Source of the DNA: an uncultured Roseibium sp.
GTDB taxonomy: Bacteria > Pseudomonadota > Alphaproteobacteria > Rhizobiales > Stappiaceae
Direction of reading: 5' to 3'
NCBI RefSeq assembly: GCF_963669205.1
Contig: NZ_OY769915.1
Location: 2,702,001-2,766,000 of the forward strand
DNA: 64,000 nucleotides
Each line of letters starts with the position of its first letter. Position 1 is the first letter of the stretch. This document shows positions 37,832-45,527 of the stretch, in pieces. The position numbers and the translations under genes are program-made. The notes under the pieces are model-generated. The model was not told the DNA's origin, ran no database searches, and saw only the letters and a list, made by a program, of their open reading frames with translations.

Positions 37832-38099
37832 GGTCTGTTGAGGTTCAGGATTTGGTCGTGGTTTGGATGAAAATAGCCTGGTTCAAGGAGCGAGTTCGCA
37901 GTAAGGGCAAGCCCTTTCAAGAAATTGCGACGCCGAAACGGGCTATTTTCGCCAAATCGCGTCGCGACGCGGCGGATTTCGGTCCCGACAGCGTCGGAAA
38001 CTCCTTGTGGTGGGCCACACCACGGCAGACTTTCCTCCTCTTCGGGCCCCGAAATCCGACACGCGCCACGACCGAAACCTGAACCTCAACAGACCCTAG
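37828..38099. repeat. CTAG-bounded inverted-repeat element, second type
   Basis: A 272-base element. The left end CTAGGGTCTGTTGAGGTTCA is matched perfectly in inverted form at the right end, and similarity continues inward to about 34 bases with a few mismatches (GGTCGTGG / CCACGACC). CTAG at both borders looks like a four-base target duplication. The element encodes no transposase and shares only CTAGGGT with the 13118/45177 type. The left CTAG makes the stop codon of the preceding dehydrogenase gene. Ends and CTAG preference resemble non-autonomous derivatives of IS5-family elements; this is inferred from form only. Confidence 0.85.
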
Positions 38100-38168
38100 T
38101 CTGCGGCTTTCGAATGGAGCGCTGGGCGGTTTAAGACACACGCAGTCTGGCGTCTACGCAATCTCCAA

Positions 38169-38194
38169 AACCCGCGTGGACTTCTGCGCGGGTT
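38169..38194 (+). other. Hairpin in the leader of the homocysteine methyltransferase gene
   Basis: AACCCGCG and CGCGGGTT form a perfect 8-bp stem around a ten-base loop, about 70 bases before the start codon. No T-run follows, so it is not a standard terminator. It could be part of the leader fold; I could not match it to a known methionine-related riboswitch. Confidence 0.35.
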
Positions 38195-38264
38195 CTGCTA
38201 TTGCAGGCAACAGTATTTCCCTGGGGTGGCCACACCGCCTGATTTTGACTTGAAAGATCTCCGC

Positions 38265-39296
38265 ATGTCGAAACTTGAAGACCTGCTGTCGCGCAAGGGC
38301 GCGCTCCTTGCCGACGGTGCAACGGGCACCAACCTGTTTGATATGGGCCTGGTCTCCGGCGATGCACCGGAACTCTGGAACACGGACGAGCCCGGCAAGA
38401 TCCGGGTCCTGCACCAGTCCTTCGTGGATGCGGGTGCCGATATCATTCTGACCAACACGTTCGGCTGCAACCGCCACAGGCTGAAGCTCCATCAGGCAGA
38501 GGGCAGGGTGAAGGAACTCAACGCGGCCGGTGTTCGGTTGGCACGCGAAGCCGCTGCTTCGGTGGAACGCGAGGTTCTTGTGGCCGGGTCCATCGGTCCG
38601 ACAGGAGAACTTTTCCAACCTCTTGGTGCCTTGAGTTTCGAAGAGGCCGTCGAAGCCTTTCGCGAGCAGATGGAAGGGTTGGTCGAAGGCGGGGCCGACG
38701 TGCTCTGGGCCGAAACGATGTCCGCCGTGGAGGAGATGAAGGCCGTCGCCGAAGCCGCAAGGGACTTCGACCTGCCGCTGGTCATAACGGCAAGTTTCGA
38801 CACGGCGGGCAAAACGATGATGGGGCTGCCGCCCAAGGGTCTGGGCGATCTGCAAACCGAGTTTGCCTGTACGCCGGTTGCCATCGGCTCCAACTGCGGT
38901 GTCGGCGCGTCCGATCTTCTGGCGGCCATCATGGAAATCACCGACGCCTATCCGGACGCGATTGTCGTTGCCAAGGCCAATTGCGGTATCCCGCAGATCC
39001 AGGGCGACGAAGTCGTCTATACCGGCACGCCCGACCTGATGGCGCGTTACACGCACAAGGCGCTTGATGCCGGTGCCCGGATCATCGGCGGCTGCTGCGG
39101 AACCTCACCCTTGCATCTTGCCGCGATGCGGGCAGCGCTCGACAGCCATTCGGCCGGCGAACGCCCGACACTGGATGAAATCCTGAGCGATATCGGCCCG
39201 CTCGTCTCGCCGCCCAACAAGGCCGCGGATGCAGCCCGGGCGGAGAGTGAAGGATCGGCATCAAGCGGACGCCGGCGCGGTCGGCGCAGAGCCTAG
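38265..39296 (+). CDS. Homocysteine S-methyltransferase (betaine-homocysteine type)
   Basis: A 343-residue TIM-barrel enzyme of the Pfam S-methyl_trans family, the same fold as BHMT and the N-terminal part of MetH. The zinc ligands are Cys211 (GSNCGVG) and Cys277/Cys278 (IIGGCCGTSP). The active-site start is LLADGATGTNLF. It transfers a methyl group to homocysteine to give methionine, probably from glycine betaine or another methylated donor, since rhizobial BHMT-like proteins have this size. The ATG at 38265 matches the family start; a GTG 13 codons upstream is less likely. The tail (about 315-343) is Ala/Ser/Arg-rich and ends GRRRGRRRA. It follows the dimethylglycine dehydrogenase-like gene with one repeat element between. 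Confidence 0.88.
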   Translation: MSKLEDLLSRKGALLADGATGTNLFDMGLVSGDAPELWNTDEPGKIRVLHQSFVDAGADIILTNTFGCNRHRLKLHQAEGRVKELNAAGVRLAREAAASVEREVLVAGSIGPTGELFQPLGALSFEEAVEAFREQMEGLVEGGADVLWAETMSAVEEMKAVAEAARDFDLPLVITASFDTAGKTMMGLPPKGLGDLQTEFACTPVAIGSNCGVGASDLLAAIMEITDAYPDAIVVAKANCGIPQIQGDEVVYTGTPDLMARYTHKALDAGARIIGGCCGTSPLHLAAMRAALDSHSAGERPTLDEILSDIGPLVSPPNKAADAARAESEGSASSGRRRGRRRA

Positions 39297-39301
39297 CAAG
39301 G

Positions 39302-39799
39302 TCAGCAGCTGCCGGGCTTAACATCCTTGAAGGACGCGTTTGTTTCCTTGAGGCTTGCCGAATCGATTGCCATCGGCTGGTAAGGCGGATCGGTCTGCAT
39401 GCCGGGATTGCTCATGTGGATCTTGTAGCAGCCGGAATAGACGAGGTTCTTGCCGTCTGTCTGTACGGCCTCGATCACCACGGGCAGGGCCCAGTAGATC
39501 TGACCGGCCCCCGGATCCGGCTCGGTCGATCCGAACTTGACGGTGACCGACTTGGTTTTGGCATATCCCGAGGACCACTCTTCGAAATCGCCGGGTGCTG
39601 ATGCCGGCTTGAAATAGCCGTAAGCCTGCGCGTAGTAGCGGTTGCTGATCGCGAAATAGTAGCTTTCGACCAGCTTCTGCGGGCTCGAGCGGTCGTCCAT
39701 GTAGGTCGAGTCGCCGGCGAACGCGTCAACTCCTGGACCGTGCACTGCCAACAGGAAAGCAGCGGAAAACAGGCCGCTGGCAAAACAGATTTTACGCAT
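39302..39799 (-). CDS. Secreted protein of unknown function
   Basis: A 165-residue protein with a signal peptide (about 1-23, ending VDAFAG). After a SSPQKLVESYYFAISNRYYAQAY stretch, which resembles the first helices of NTF2-like domains, it is mostly beta with a Trp near YWALPVVIE. Two Cys residues (near GCYKIH and at the extreme C-terminus) could form a disulfide. The second ATG (39799) is preferred because GGAG lies six bases before it; an ATG four codons earlier has none. It converges on the homocysteine methyltransferase gene, with five bases between the stops. I do not recognise the family. Confidence 0.7.
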   Translation of the reverse strand: MRKICFASGLFSAAFLLAVHGPGVDAFAGDSTYMDDRSSPQKLVESYYFAISNRYYAQAYGYFKPASAPGDFEEWSSGYAKTKSVTVKFGSTEPDPGAGQIYWALPVVIEAVQTDGKNLVYSGCYKIHMSNPGMQTDPPYQPMAIDSASLKETNASFKDVKPGSC

Positions 39800-39952
39800 C
39801 CGGGTCTCCATTCAAACATCAATGGCCGCCAATTTTGGTGCGGCAGGTTTTCGCGGATAGATTTTCACCTTCGGACGCGTTGATTCAACCCGGACAAACG
39901 AAGGTTTATTGAAATTGAACAATCTCCTGTTACCCCGGCGCTGTATAACTCC

Positions 39953-41335
39953 TTGCCGCGCATCCCGCGTCATAAGCTGTTGGAGAGCTGTTTGAGAATC
40001 CTCGGCCTGATATTGATTGCAGCTGCGTGCCTTGTTCCCGTCGTTTGGTACGTGCCATTGGCCGCGTCCCGCGATCCGGTCGCGCTATTCAGTCAGTATC
40101 TCGGGTCCGCGGCTCTGGTGCTGATGGGGCTCAACCAGTTCATTGCCACCCGGATGCCGGGCCTGGAAACGGTTTTCGGTCCGCTCGACAGGATCTACGT
40201 GCTGCACAAGTGGCTCGGCGTCATCGCCATGGTCGCCATTGGCCTTCATGACATCATCGACGCGGAAATGAACGGACTGCGCGGCGGTCCGCTTGCCGGT
40301 ATTGCCGAGGACATCGGTGAGATTAGCCTCTACGGGCTTCTCATTCTGGTGCTTGCATCCGTGATCACCTTCATCCCCTACCACTTGTGGAAGTGGAGCC
40401 ACCGGCTGATCGGGATCTTTTTCGCGCTGGGCGCCTTCCACTTCTTCTTCATCGAGAAACCTTTCTCCAATGCCGAACCGCTCGGGCTCTACATTTCCGC
40501 ATTCTGTCTGCTCGGGCTCGTCAGCTATGCCTGGATGTCCGTGCTGAGGCCCATGGCGCCGCGCGGGCACGGTTACACGGTGTCGTCGGTAAAGCATCTG
40601 GGTGGATTTACGGAAGTTGAGCTGGCGCCCAAGGGACGGGGCTTGAAACACAAACCGGGACAATTTGCCTTTCTCTCGGTTTCGGGAAGCGGGCTGTCCG
40701 AAGAGCACCCCTTCACATTGAGCGGCGCACCGCGTCAGGATCGCGTCCTGCGGTTTTCGATCAAGGATCTCGGCGACTATACCCGCCGTTTCAGCGACAG
40801 GATCGAAAAGGGCATGGACACGACCGTCTCCGGACCTTTCGGTCACTTTTCGATGCCGTCCGGAAGAGATCCGCAGGTCTGGGTCGGTGCCGGGATCGGC
40901 ATTACGCCGTTCCTCGCCTTTGCCGAACACCTGAAGCAGCGGGAAACGGGCCAGGTAAAGCTCTATTACTGCGTCCGCGAACGAGAGGACATTCCCTACG
41001 CGGTCGAGCTTGAAAAAATTGCAGAAGCGGTCTCCAACCTCGAAGTGATCATCGTCAACTCGGCCGAAGGCATCCGGGTGACGCCTGAACGGGTCGCGTC
41101 GGACCTTGGCGGTGAACTCGCGCGGGCCCATGTCTTTTTCTGCGGACCCGTTGCCATGCGCAAGGCGTTGAAGAGCGGACTGGTGCTGAAGGGAATGCGC
41201 GCATCGCGCTTTCATTTCGAGGAGTTCGAGATGCGCACCGGCATTGGCCTTCGCAGGTTTGCGGCATGGCTTTGGGACCGCGGCACCTACGCCATTGAAA
41301 AGCGGCGCGCTTCCGGTGCCCACCCCGCGGAGTGA
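39953..41335 (+). CDS. Ferric-reductase-like transmembrane flavoprotein
   Basis: A 460-residue membrane oxidoreductase of the ferric reductase/NADPH-oxidase superfamily. Helices at about 13-35, 45-65, 80-100, 115-135, 150-168 and 180-198 make the heme-binding domain. Candidate heme His residues lie in HKWLGVIAMVAIGLHDI and HLWKWSHRLIGIFFALGAFHF. The cytosolic part has an FAD-binding barrel (HPFTLSGAPRQD) and an NAD(P) domain (WVGAGIGITPFLAF, with the later VFFCGPVAMRKAL). It moves electrons from NAD(P)H across the membrane, for example to ferric chelates, though the acceptor is unknown. The start is a TTG at 39953, the least certain part; no strong ribosome-binding site is seen. No siderophore genes are nearby. 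Confidence 0.88.
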   Translation: MPRIPRHKLLESCLRILGLILIAAACLVPVVWYVPLAASRDPVALFSQYLGSAALVLMGLNQFIATRMPGLETVFGPLDRIYVLHKWLGVIAMVAIGLHDIIDAEMNGLRGGPLAGIAEDIGEISLYGLLILVLASVITFIPYHLWKWSHRLIGIFFALGAFHFFFIEKPFSNAEPLGLYISAFCLLGLVSYAWMSVLRPMAPRGHGYTVSSVKHLGGFTEVELAPKGRGLKHKPGQFAFLSVSGSGLSEEHPFTLSGAPRQDRVLRFSIKDLGDYTRRFSDRIEKGMDTTVSGPFGHFSMPSGRDPQVWVGAGIGITPFLAFAEHLKQRETGQVKLYYCVREREDIPYAVELEKIAEAVSNLEVIIVNSAEGIRVTPERVASDLGGELARAHVFFCGPVAMRKALKSGLVLKGMRASRFHFEEFEMRTGIGLRRFAAWLWDRGTYAIEKRRASGAHPAE

Positions 41336-41431
41336 CATACACAAAAGCGGCACTTGCAATTCTCACTTTTTGACGTTTACGTAAAAGAGGGCCGGAATAC
41401 CGGCGTGAAATGAGGGGTATAGGAGAGTTTC

Positions 41432-41857
41432 ATGCAGCCGGTCATGACAGCTGAGCAGATTGGAGCGTTTCTCGACAGGGAGTTTCCGCAGATCCATGCC
41501 GGTGGTCGCGCCTATTCCATTGAGAGCGTTTCGGAAGGCGAGGCGGTCATGCGCCTTGCGGCGACGGATCTTCATCTGAGGCCGGGCGGCACGATTTCAG
41601 GACCTTCGATGATGTCGCTTGCCGATCTTGCTGCCTATGTCGTCATCCTGGCGCATATCGGTCCTGTAGCCCTGGCTGTCACGACAAACTTCAACATCAA
41701 CTTCCTGCGCAAACCGCAACCGGGCGATCTGCTCGGGACCTGCCGTCTTCTGAAACTGGGCAAACGGCTTGCGGTGGTCGAATGCGGGATTGCCGGGGCA
41801 GGGGACAAAGATCTTGTTGCCCATGCGACGGCGACATATTCGGTACCGCCGCGCTGA
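41432..41857 (+). CDS. PaaI-family hotdog thioesterase
   Basis: A 141-residue single-hotdog protein. Motifs are LHLRPGGTISGPSMMSLADLA, where the Asp of SLADLA sits at the catalytic position of the PaaI type, followed by TTNFNINFLRKPQPGDL and ATATYSV. It would hydrolyse acyl-CoA thioesters in the cytosol; the substrate is not known. It lies directly upstream of rplM-rpsI, an order often seen in Hyphomicrobiales, but a strong promoter between them suggests separate control. The ATG follows a GAGAG-like element. Confidence 0.9.
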   Translation: MQPVMTAEQIGAFLDREFPQIHAGGRAYSIESVSEGEAVMRLAATDLHLRPGGTISGPSMMSLADLAAYVVILAHIGPVALAVTTNFNINFLRKPQPGDLLGTCRLLKLGKRLAVVECGIAGAGDKDLVAHATATYSVPPR

Positions 41858-41990
41858 TGAGGCTTTGCGAAGCATGCGGGCAAAGCCGGTTACGCCCGGC
41901 GCAATCGAACTTTCATGTGGTAACATGATACCGTTTTTATAAAGCATTGAAATATATCAGAAAAACAAACTGATACAGAAAGAATGTGTC

Positions 41991-42019
41991 TTGACGCCCC
42001 TTTTCCGTCGGCGTATAAG
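41991..42019 (+). promoter_or_regulatory. Sigma-70 type promoter of rplM-rpsI
   Basis: TTGACG (41991-41996) and TATAAG (42014-42019) are separated by exactly 17 bases, the best promoter match in the window. Transcription would begin near 42026, leaving a leader of about 80 bases before rplM. The upstream flank is AT-rich, as in an UP-element. Confidence 0.75.
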
Positions 42020-42106
42020 CTGCCTCGAACGAATTCAGGGTCCGTTTGCAGGCTCACTTGGAGCTGCACGGGCCCATTCTTTAACCGACCAAGTTGGATC
42101 AAACTC

Positions 42107-42574
42107 ATGAAGACCTTCTCTGCCAAGCCGGCTGAGGTCGAGAAAAAGTGGATCTTGATCGACGCAGAAGGCATGGTTGTCGGCCGTCTCGCCGCTTTCA
42201 TCGCCAACCACCTGCGCGGCAAGCATCTGCCGACCTATACGCCGCATGTCGACACCGGTGACAACATCGTCGTCATCAACGCCGACAAGGTCGTGCTCAC
42301 CGGCCGTAAGTACGACAACAAGAAATACTACTGGCACACCGGTCACCCGGGCGGCATCAAGGAGCGCACTGCGCGCGGTATCCTGGAAGGCCGATTTCCC
42401 GAGCGTGTTCTGGAAAAAGCCGTTCAGCGCATGATGCCGGGCGGCCCTCTGTCCAACAAGCAGCTCAAGAACCTCAAGGTCTACGCTGGTCCGAACCACC
42501 CGCATGAAGCTCAGTCGCCCGAACTGGTCGACGTTAAAGGCCTCAACGCAAAGAATGACGGCAGGAGGGCTTAA
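42107..42574 (+). CDS. rplM: 50S ribosomal protein L13
   Basis: A 155-residue ribosomal protein, early-binding in large-subunit assembly. Signatures are WILIDAEGMVVGRLA, the GDNIVVINADKVVLTGRK block, YYWHTGHPGGIK and LKVYAGPNHPHEAQ. The length fits alphaproteobacterial L13. It starts at the ATG at 42107; an in-frame upstream extension covers the promoter and is not real. It is followed by rpsI after two bases. Confidence 0.98.
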   Translation: MKTFSAKPAEVEKKWILIDAEGMVVGRLAAFIANHLRGKHLPTYTPHVDTGDNIVVINADKVVLTGRKYDNKKYYWHTGHPGGIKERTARGILEGRFPERVLEKAVQRMMPGGPLSNKQLKNLKVYAGPNHPHEAQSPELVDVKGLNAKNDGRRA

Positions 42575-42576
42575 CA

Positions 42577-43053
42577 ATGGCTGAGCTGCAATCCCTGGAA
42601 GAACTGGGCGGCGCGGTCGATACCGCTGCTCCCGAAGCTCCGGTCCATGTCCAGAAGCTGGACGCACAGGGCCGTGCCTACGCAACCGGCAAGCGGAAAG
42701 ACGCGATTGCCCGCGTCTGGATCAAGCCGGGCACCGGCAAGATTTCCGTCAACGGCAAGGACTTCACCGAGTACTTCGCCCGTCCGGTACTGCAGATGAT
42801 TCTGCGCCAGCCGCTCATGCTGACCGACCGCGATGGCCAGTACGACGTTATCGCAACCGTCACCGGTGGCGGTCTGTCCGGTCAGGCCGGCGCCGTGCGT
42901 CACGGCCTCTCCAAGGCTCTGACCCACTACGAGCCGGAGCTGCGCGGTGTCCTGAAGAAAAACGGCTTCCTCACCCGCGACAGCCGCGTGGTCGAGCGTA
43001 AGAAGTTCGGTAAGCGCAAGGCGCGTCGTTCGTTCCAGTTCTCCAAGCGTTAA
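42577..43053 (+). CDS. rpsI: 30S ribosomal protein S9
   Basis: A 158-residue small-subunit protein whose C-terminal tail reaches the decoding region. Signatures are GRAYATGKRKDAIARVWIKPG, GGGLSGQAGAVRHGLSKAL and the C-terminal RKKFGKRKARRSFQFSKR, with the conserved terminal Lys-Arg. The N-terminal 30 residues are an alphaproteobacterial extension. It is co-transcribed with rplM; GGAGG of the rplM end (GGCAGGAGG) serves as its ribosome-binding site. Confidence 0.98.
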   Translation: MAELQSLEELGGAVDTAAPEAPVHVQKLDAQGRAYATGKRKDAIARVWIKPGTGKISVNGKDFTEYFARPVLQMILRQPLMLTDRDGQYDVIATVTGGGLSGQAGAVRHGLSKALTHYEPELRGVLKKNGFLTRDSRVVERKKFGKRKARRSFQFSKR

Positions 43054-43081
43054 TCGCTCGAACGGGATTTCAAGATTCATG

Positions 43082-43108
43082 CGGCGCTTCCAGGAATTGG
43101 GAGCGCCG
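43082..43108 (+). terminator. Possible terminator of the rplM-rpsI operon
   Basis: CGGCGCTTCC and GGGAGCGCCG form a ten-bp stem with one G-U pair and a seven-base loop, about 30 bases after rpsI. The following bases are not a clean T-run (GTATTGCGTT), so termination strength is uncertain. Confidence 0.45.
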
Positions 43109-43358
43109 TATTGCGTTGTGGGAAGCACGTGCGCCGACTGCAGGCAAATGCGCATTGTCGCAAGCGCCGCGTCTCCCGGGCCGATCACGCCGGCATGCCA
43201 GACTTCAATGTCTGAGTTTCCCGAAGAGACGACATCCTGGTCCGGTAGGGTAGGTTGACCGACGGAAACGAGGGCAGCTTGCGGGCTTCTGCTCATAACT
43301 CCAATGTCTGCGGACAATTGGTGGGTTGTGCAACTTGGTCTCCCCGAAAGGTAAAAAA

Positions 43359-43724
43359 TTGAAATATCAGAAACTTTATTGCGACTCTCAAGGTGAGAGC
43401 CACTGGGAAGATATTGAGGTTGAACTGCAGGAACAGACCTTTGCGCCTCCTGCAAAGGCAATCGAAATATCGACGCCCGAGGTCGTGCAGCAAACCATGT
43501 TTTTGAGGTTGAAGTCGGGTTGGAATGAGCCAATTCATCCAACTCCCGTCACCCAAAAGCTGATTTGCCTTTCTGGGACTGTGCGCGTGACCGCCAGTGA
43601 CGGAGAGTCCAGGGACATTGGCCCCGGGGATGTCTGGCATATGGAGGACAAGCACGGCAAAGGTCACCACACTGTCGTTACAAGCGAGGAGGATTTTCTC
43701 TCCGTGATCATTCAATATGAGTGA
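43359..43724 (+). CDS. Small cupin-domain protein
   Basis: A 121-residue protein with a single cupin beta-barrel in the C-terminal two thirds: MFLRLKSGWNEPIHPTPVTQKLICLSGTV, IGPGDVWHMEDKHGKGHHT and a final FLSVIIQYE. Possible metal ligands are the His in EPIHPTP and the HMEDKHGKGHH cluster. A role in binding or modifying a small carboxylate is possible, but no substrate can be named. I start at the TTG at 43359, which has GAAAGG seven bases upstream; another TTG at 43326 is in frame without such a site. Composition is AT-richer than the ribosomal genes next door, and it lies at the edge of the accessory zone. Confidence 0.75.
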   Translation: MKYQKLYCDSQGESHWEDIEVELQEQTFAPPAKAIEISTPEVVQQTMFLRLKSGWNEPIHPTPVTQKLICLSGTVRVTASDGESRDIGPGDVWHMEDKHGKGHHTVVTSEEDFLSVIIQYE

Positions 43725-43911
43725 ACGTCAGTCGATCCATGCAGACGTCCGGAACCAACGCAGCAATGCGGACCTACCCCATATTCCGGTTCACGTCCGC
43801 TTCGCCCGTAAAGCTGATCCGCGTGGTCTGTTGATCTCCTTCGCAGGGTCCGTTGAGAGCGGTCATCGACGCACGCTCGTTGATGCGTCCATTGACTAGC
43901 CTGCTTGAGAA
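43725..43911. other. Spacer after the cupin gene
   Basis: About 190 bases without a supported gene or clear terminator, leading into the inverted repeat copy. Confidence 0.4.
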
Positions 43912-44160
43912 CCACTGCGGTCCGGTTTGGAAAGCGCTGTCGAGCTTATGTCTCAGAGAGAACGGCTCAATTCCGTCCTGTATGAGGTCGGTATAGAGAA
44001 ATTCTTCCCGGATTTGCCGTCCCGGTTTGCCGCCTGTGCGGCAAGCGGCAAGACCGGGACCCGGTAGTCTCTTCGACCGGAGATGAGAAGAAGACAGTGA
44101 AACAAGTGGTTACTGGAAGCCGGCCTTCCGCTGCGCTGCTGCCGGAATGACAAGTCCATT
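43912..44160. repeat. Long dispersed repeat, copy C (inverted)
   Basis: In reverse complement this stretch aligns with the first blocks of copies A and B: CTTGTCATTCCGGC, the CGCAGCGGAAGGCCGG segment, GGGTCCCGGTCTTGCCGCTT, GGCAAACCGGGACG and TTCCAAACCGGAC in the same order. It is more diverged than A and B are from each other and has small indels. It is non-coding. Confidence 0.75.
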
Positions 44161-44441
44161 GTCGGGAGATTGTCTCACGAAGCCCGTTTCGGTTTGAGCC
44201 GCACCACAGTGTTCACACTTCCAAGATTACCCATCGGAAGAAATATTAAGTAAATATCAGCTTAATCTTAAGCTTATGGCGCTTAGATCAGAAAATATAG
44301 TGAATTTTATTATGCCTGGTGTTGTTGGCGGCGCATAAACGAATACCATGAATCCGGCCAAAACCTTTAAACTCGTGCGCGCAAACTTGGACTGCTTCTC
44401 CGAAATCGCTGCGCGTTTAGTTCGCGTGACGTGAGGATGCC
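44161..44441. other. AT-rich upstream region of the sulfotransferase
   Basis: Roughly 280 bases, clearly AT-richer than the window average (for example TTAAGTAAATATCAGCTTAA near 44250), with no gene. It probably contains the sulfotransferase promoter; I could not define boxes with confidence. Confidence 0.45.
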
Positions 44442-45077
44442 GTGATTGTCAGTCACAGACACAGGTTCATTTTCGTCAAGACGGTGAAAACAGCCGGAAC
44501 ATCCATCGAGGTTGATCTCAACAAGGTCCTCGGCGCGGACGACATTGCGACACCGATCGTTCCGGCGGTCGCCGGCCACACGCCGCAAAATTTCGCATTC
44601 AGAAAATACGGCTTGTTCTCACGCAATTGCTCGAACCACATGAGCGCGCGCGAAATCAGGAAGATCATCGGGCGCAGGGTTTTCCGGAAGTATTTTGTCT
44701 TTTGTGTCGAGCGTGAACCGATAGACAAGTGCATGAGCCACTACAGCATGTTGATAAACAGTCCCGTCCACAACGGGGGAAACGAGGACCTAACCTGGGA
44801 TGATTACGTGGCTCGGGGGAAGTTTCCTGTCGATGTCGGAAAGTACACCGACAGGCATGGCGGATTACTGGTGCACAGGATACTGAAATACGAAAACCTG
44901 GCCGAAGAGCTGAGGTCCGTCGCAGATATGCTTGGTTTTAAGGTCGATCTGACGACAAAGGCGAAATCCGGGTTTCGAGAGATTTGCCCGGTGTCCGAGC
45001 AACAGGCGCAAATCATCTATGACGCCTTTGCGAAATCCAACCGGTATACGGGATATTCGATGCTGCACCGGGCTTAG
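44442..45077 (+). CDS. Sulfotransferase-family protein
   Basis: A 211-residue protein of the sulfotransferase family 2 type. The 5'-phosphosulfate-binding loop near the N-terminus is FIFVKTVKTAGTSIEVDL, the usual K-x-A/G-G-T-S pattern. The second PAPS site is FCVEREPIDKCMSHYSML, where Arg and Ser bind the 3'-phosphate. It would transfer sulfate from PAPS to a sugar, polysaccharide or small molecule in the cytosol. The start is a GTG with GTGAGG upstream. It is an isolated gene in a repeat-flanked, AT-rich setting, which points to horizontal acquisition. No glycosyltransferases or PAPS-making genes are adjacent, so the acceptor is unknown. Confidence 0.82.
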   Translation: MIVSHRHRFIFVKTVKTAGTSIEVDLNKVLGADDIATPIVPAVAGHTPQNFAFRKYGLFSRNCSNHMSAREIRKIIGRRVFRKYFVFCVEREPIDKCMSHYSMLINSPVHNGGNEDLTWDDYVARGKFPVDVGKYTDRHGGLLVHRILKYENLAEELRSVADMLGFKVDLTTKAKSGFREICPVSEQQAQIIYDAFAKSNRYTGYSMLHRA

Positions 45078-45176
45078 CGCACGAACCCATAGATCGCCGG
45101 GCATCCGCAAGGCGTCTGTTTGTAGAGTTCTGCCTCGGCTGGCACAGACAAGACTTCTGCAAGGCCGGTTTTTCAG

Positions 45177-45452
45177 CTAGGGTACGGACCCATAAATGAA
45201 GTCAATTTGGTTTGGATCGTTTTGACCAACTGCGAGAAGCGAAAGCGCAGGAAATGTGGTTCTGGTTCATTTTCAAGCCTTTCGCGACGCAGCAGATGGC
45301 CGAAACGGCCAAATCCGAAGGACGGCAAAATGGCTTTACCTCGCAGCGTCACCGCGCTTGACCGGGCATAGAGCCCGCACTGCACACGCCTCCTCGCGAG
45401 ATTTTGCCATTTCTGCCGCCAAATCGGCTTCATTTATGGGTCCGTACCCTAG
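45177..45452. repeat. CTAG-bounded inverted-repeat element, complete copy
   Basis: A 276-base element with perfect 25-base inverted ends beginning CTAGGGTACGGACCCATAAA at each side; similarity extends inward (GTCAATTTGG / CCAAATCGGC). Each end has the GGGT-ACGG-ACCC mini-hairpin. The right half, in reverse complement, is alignable at DNA and peptide level with the left half of the 13118 element. It lies between the sulfotransferase and MATE genes and touches neither. No transposase is encoded. Confidence 0.88.
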
Positions 45453-45527
45453 AGCTGTTTTCGAACGAATTCTTCCGCATTCGCCACCGGACCCGGCAGG
45501 TCCCGTGAGCCGACTTGACCAGGCCAG

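Noticed and set aside
38100..38264. SAM or SAH riboswitch in the homocysteine methyltransferase leader
   Set aside because: Only one simple hairpin is evident; I could not match the conserved core of any methionine-related riboswitch.
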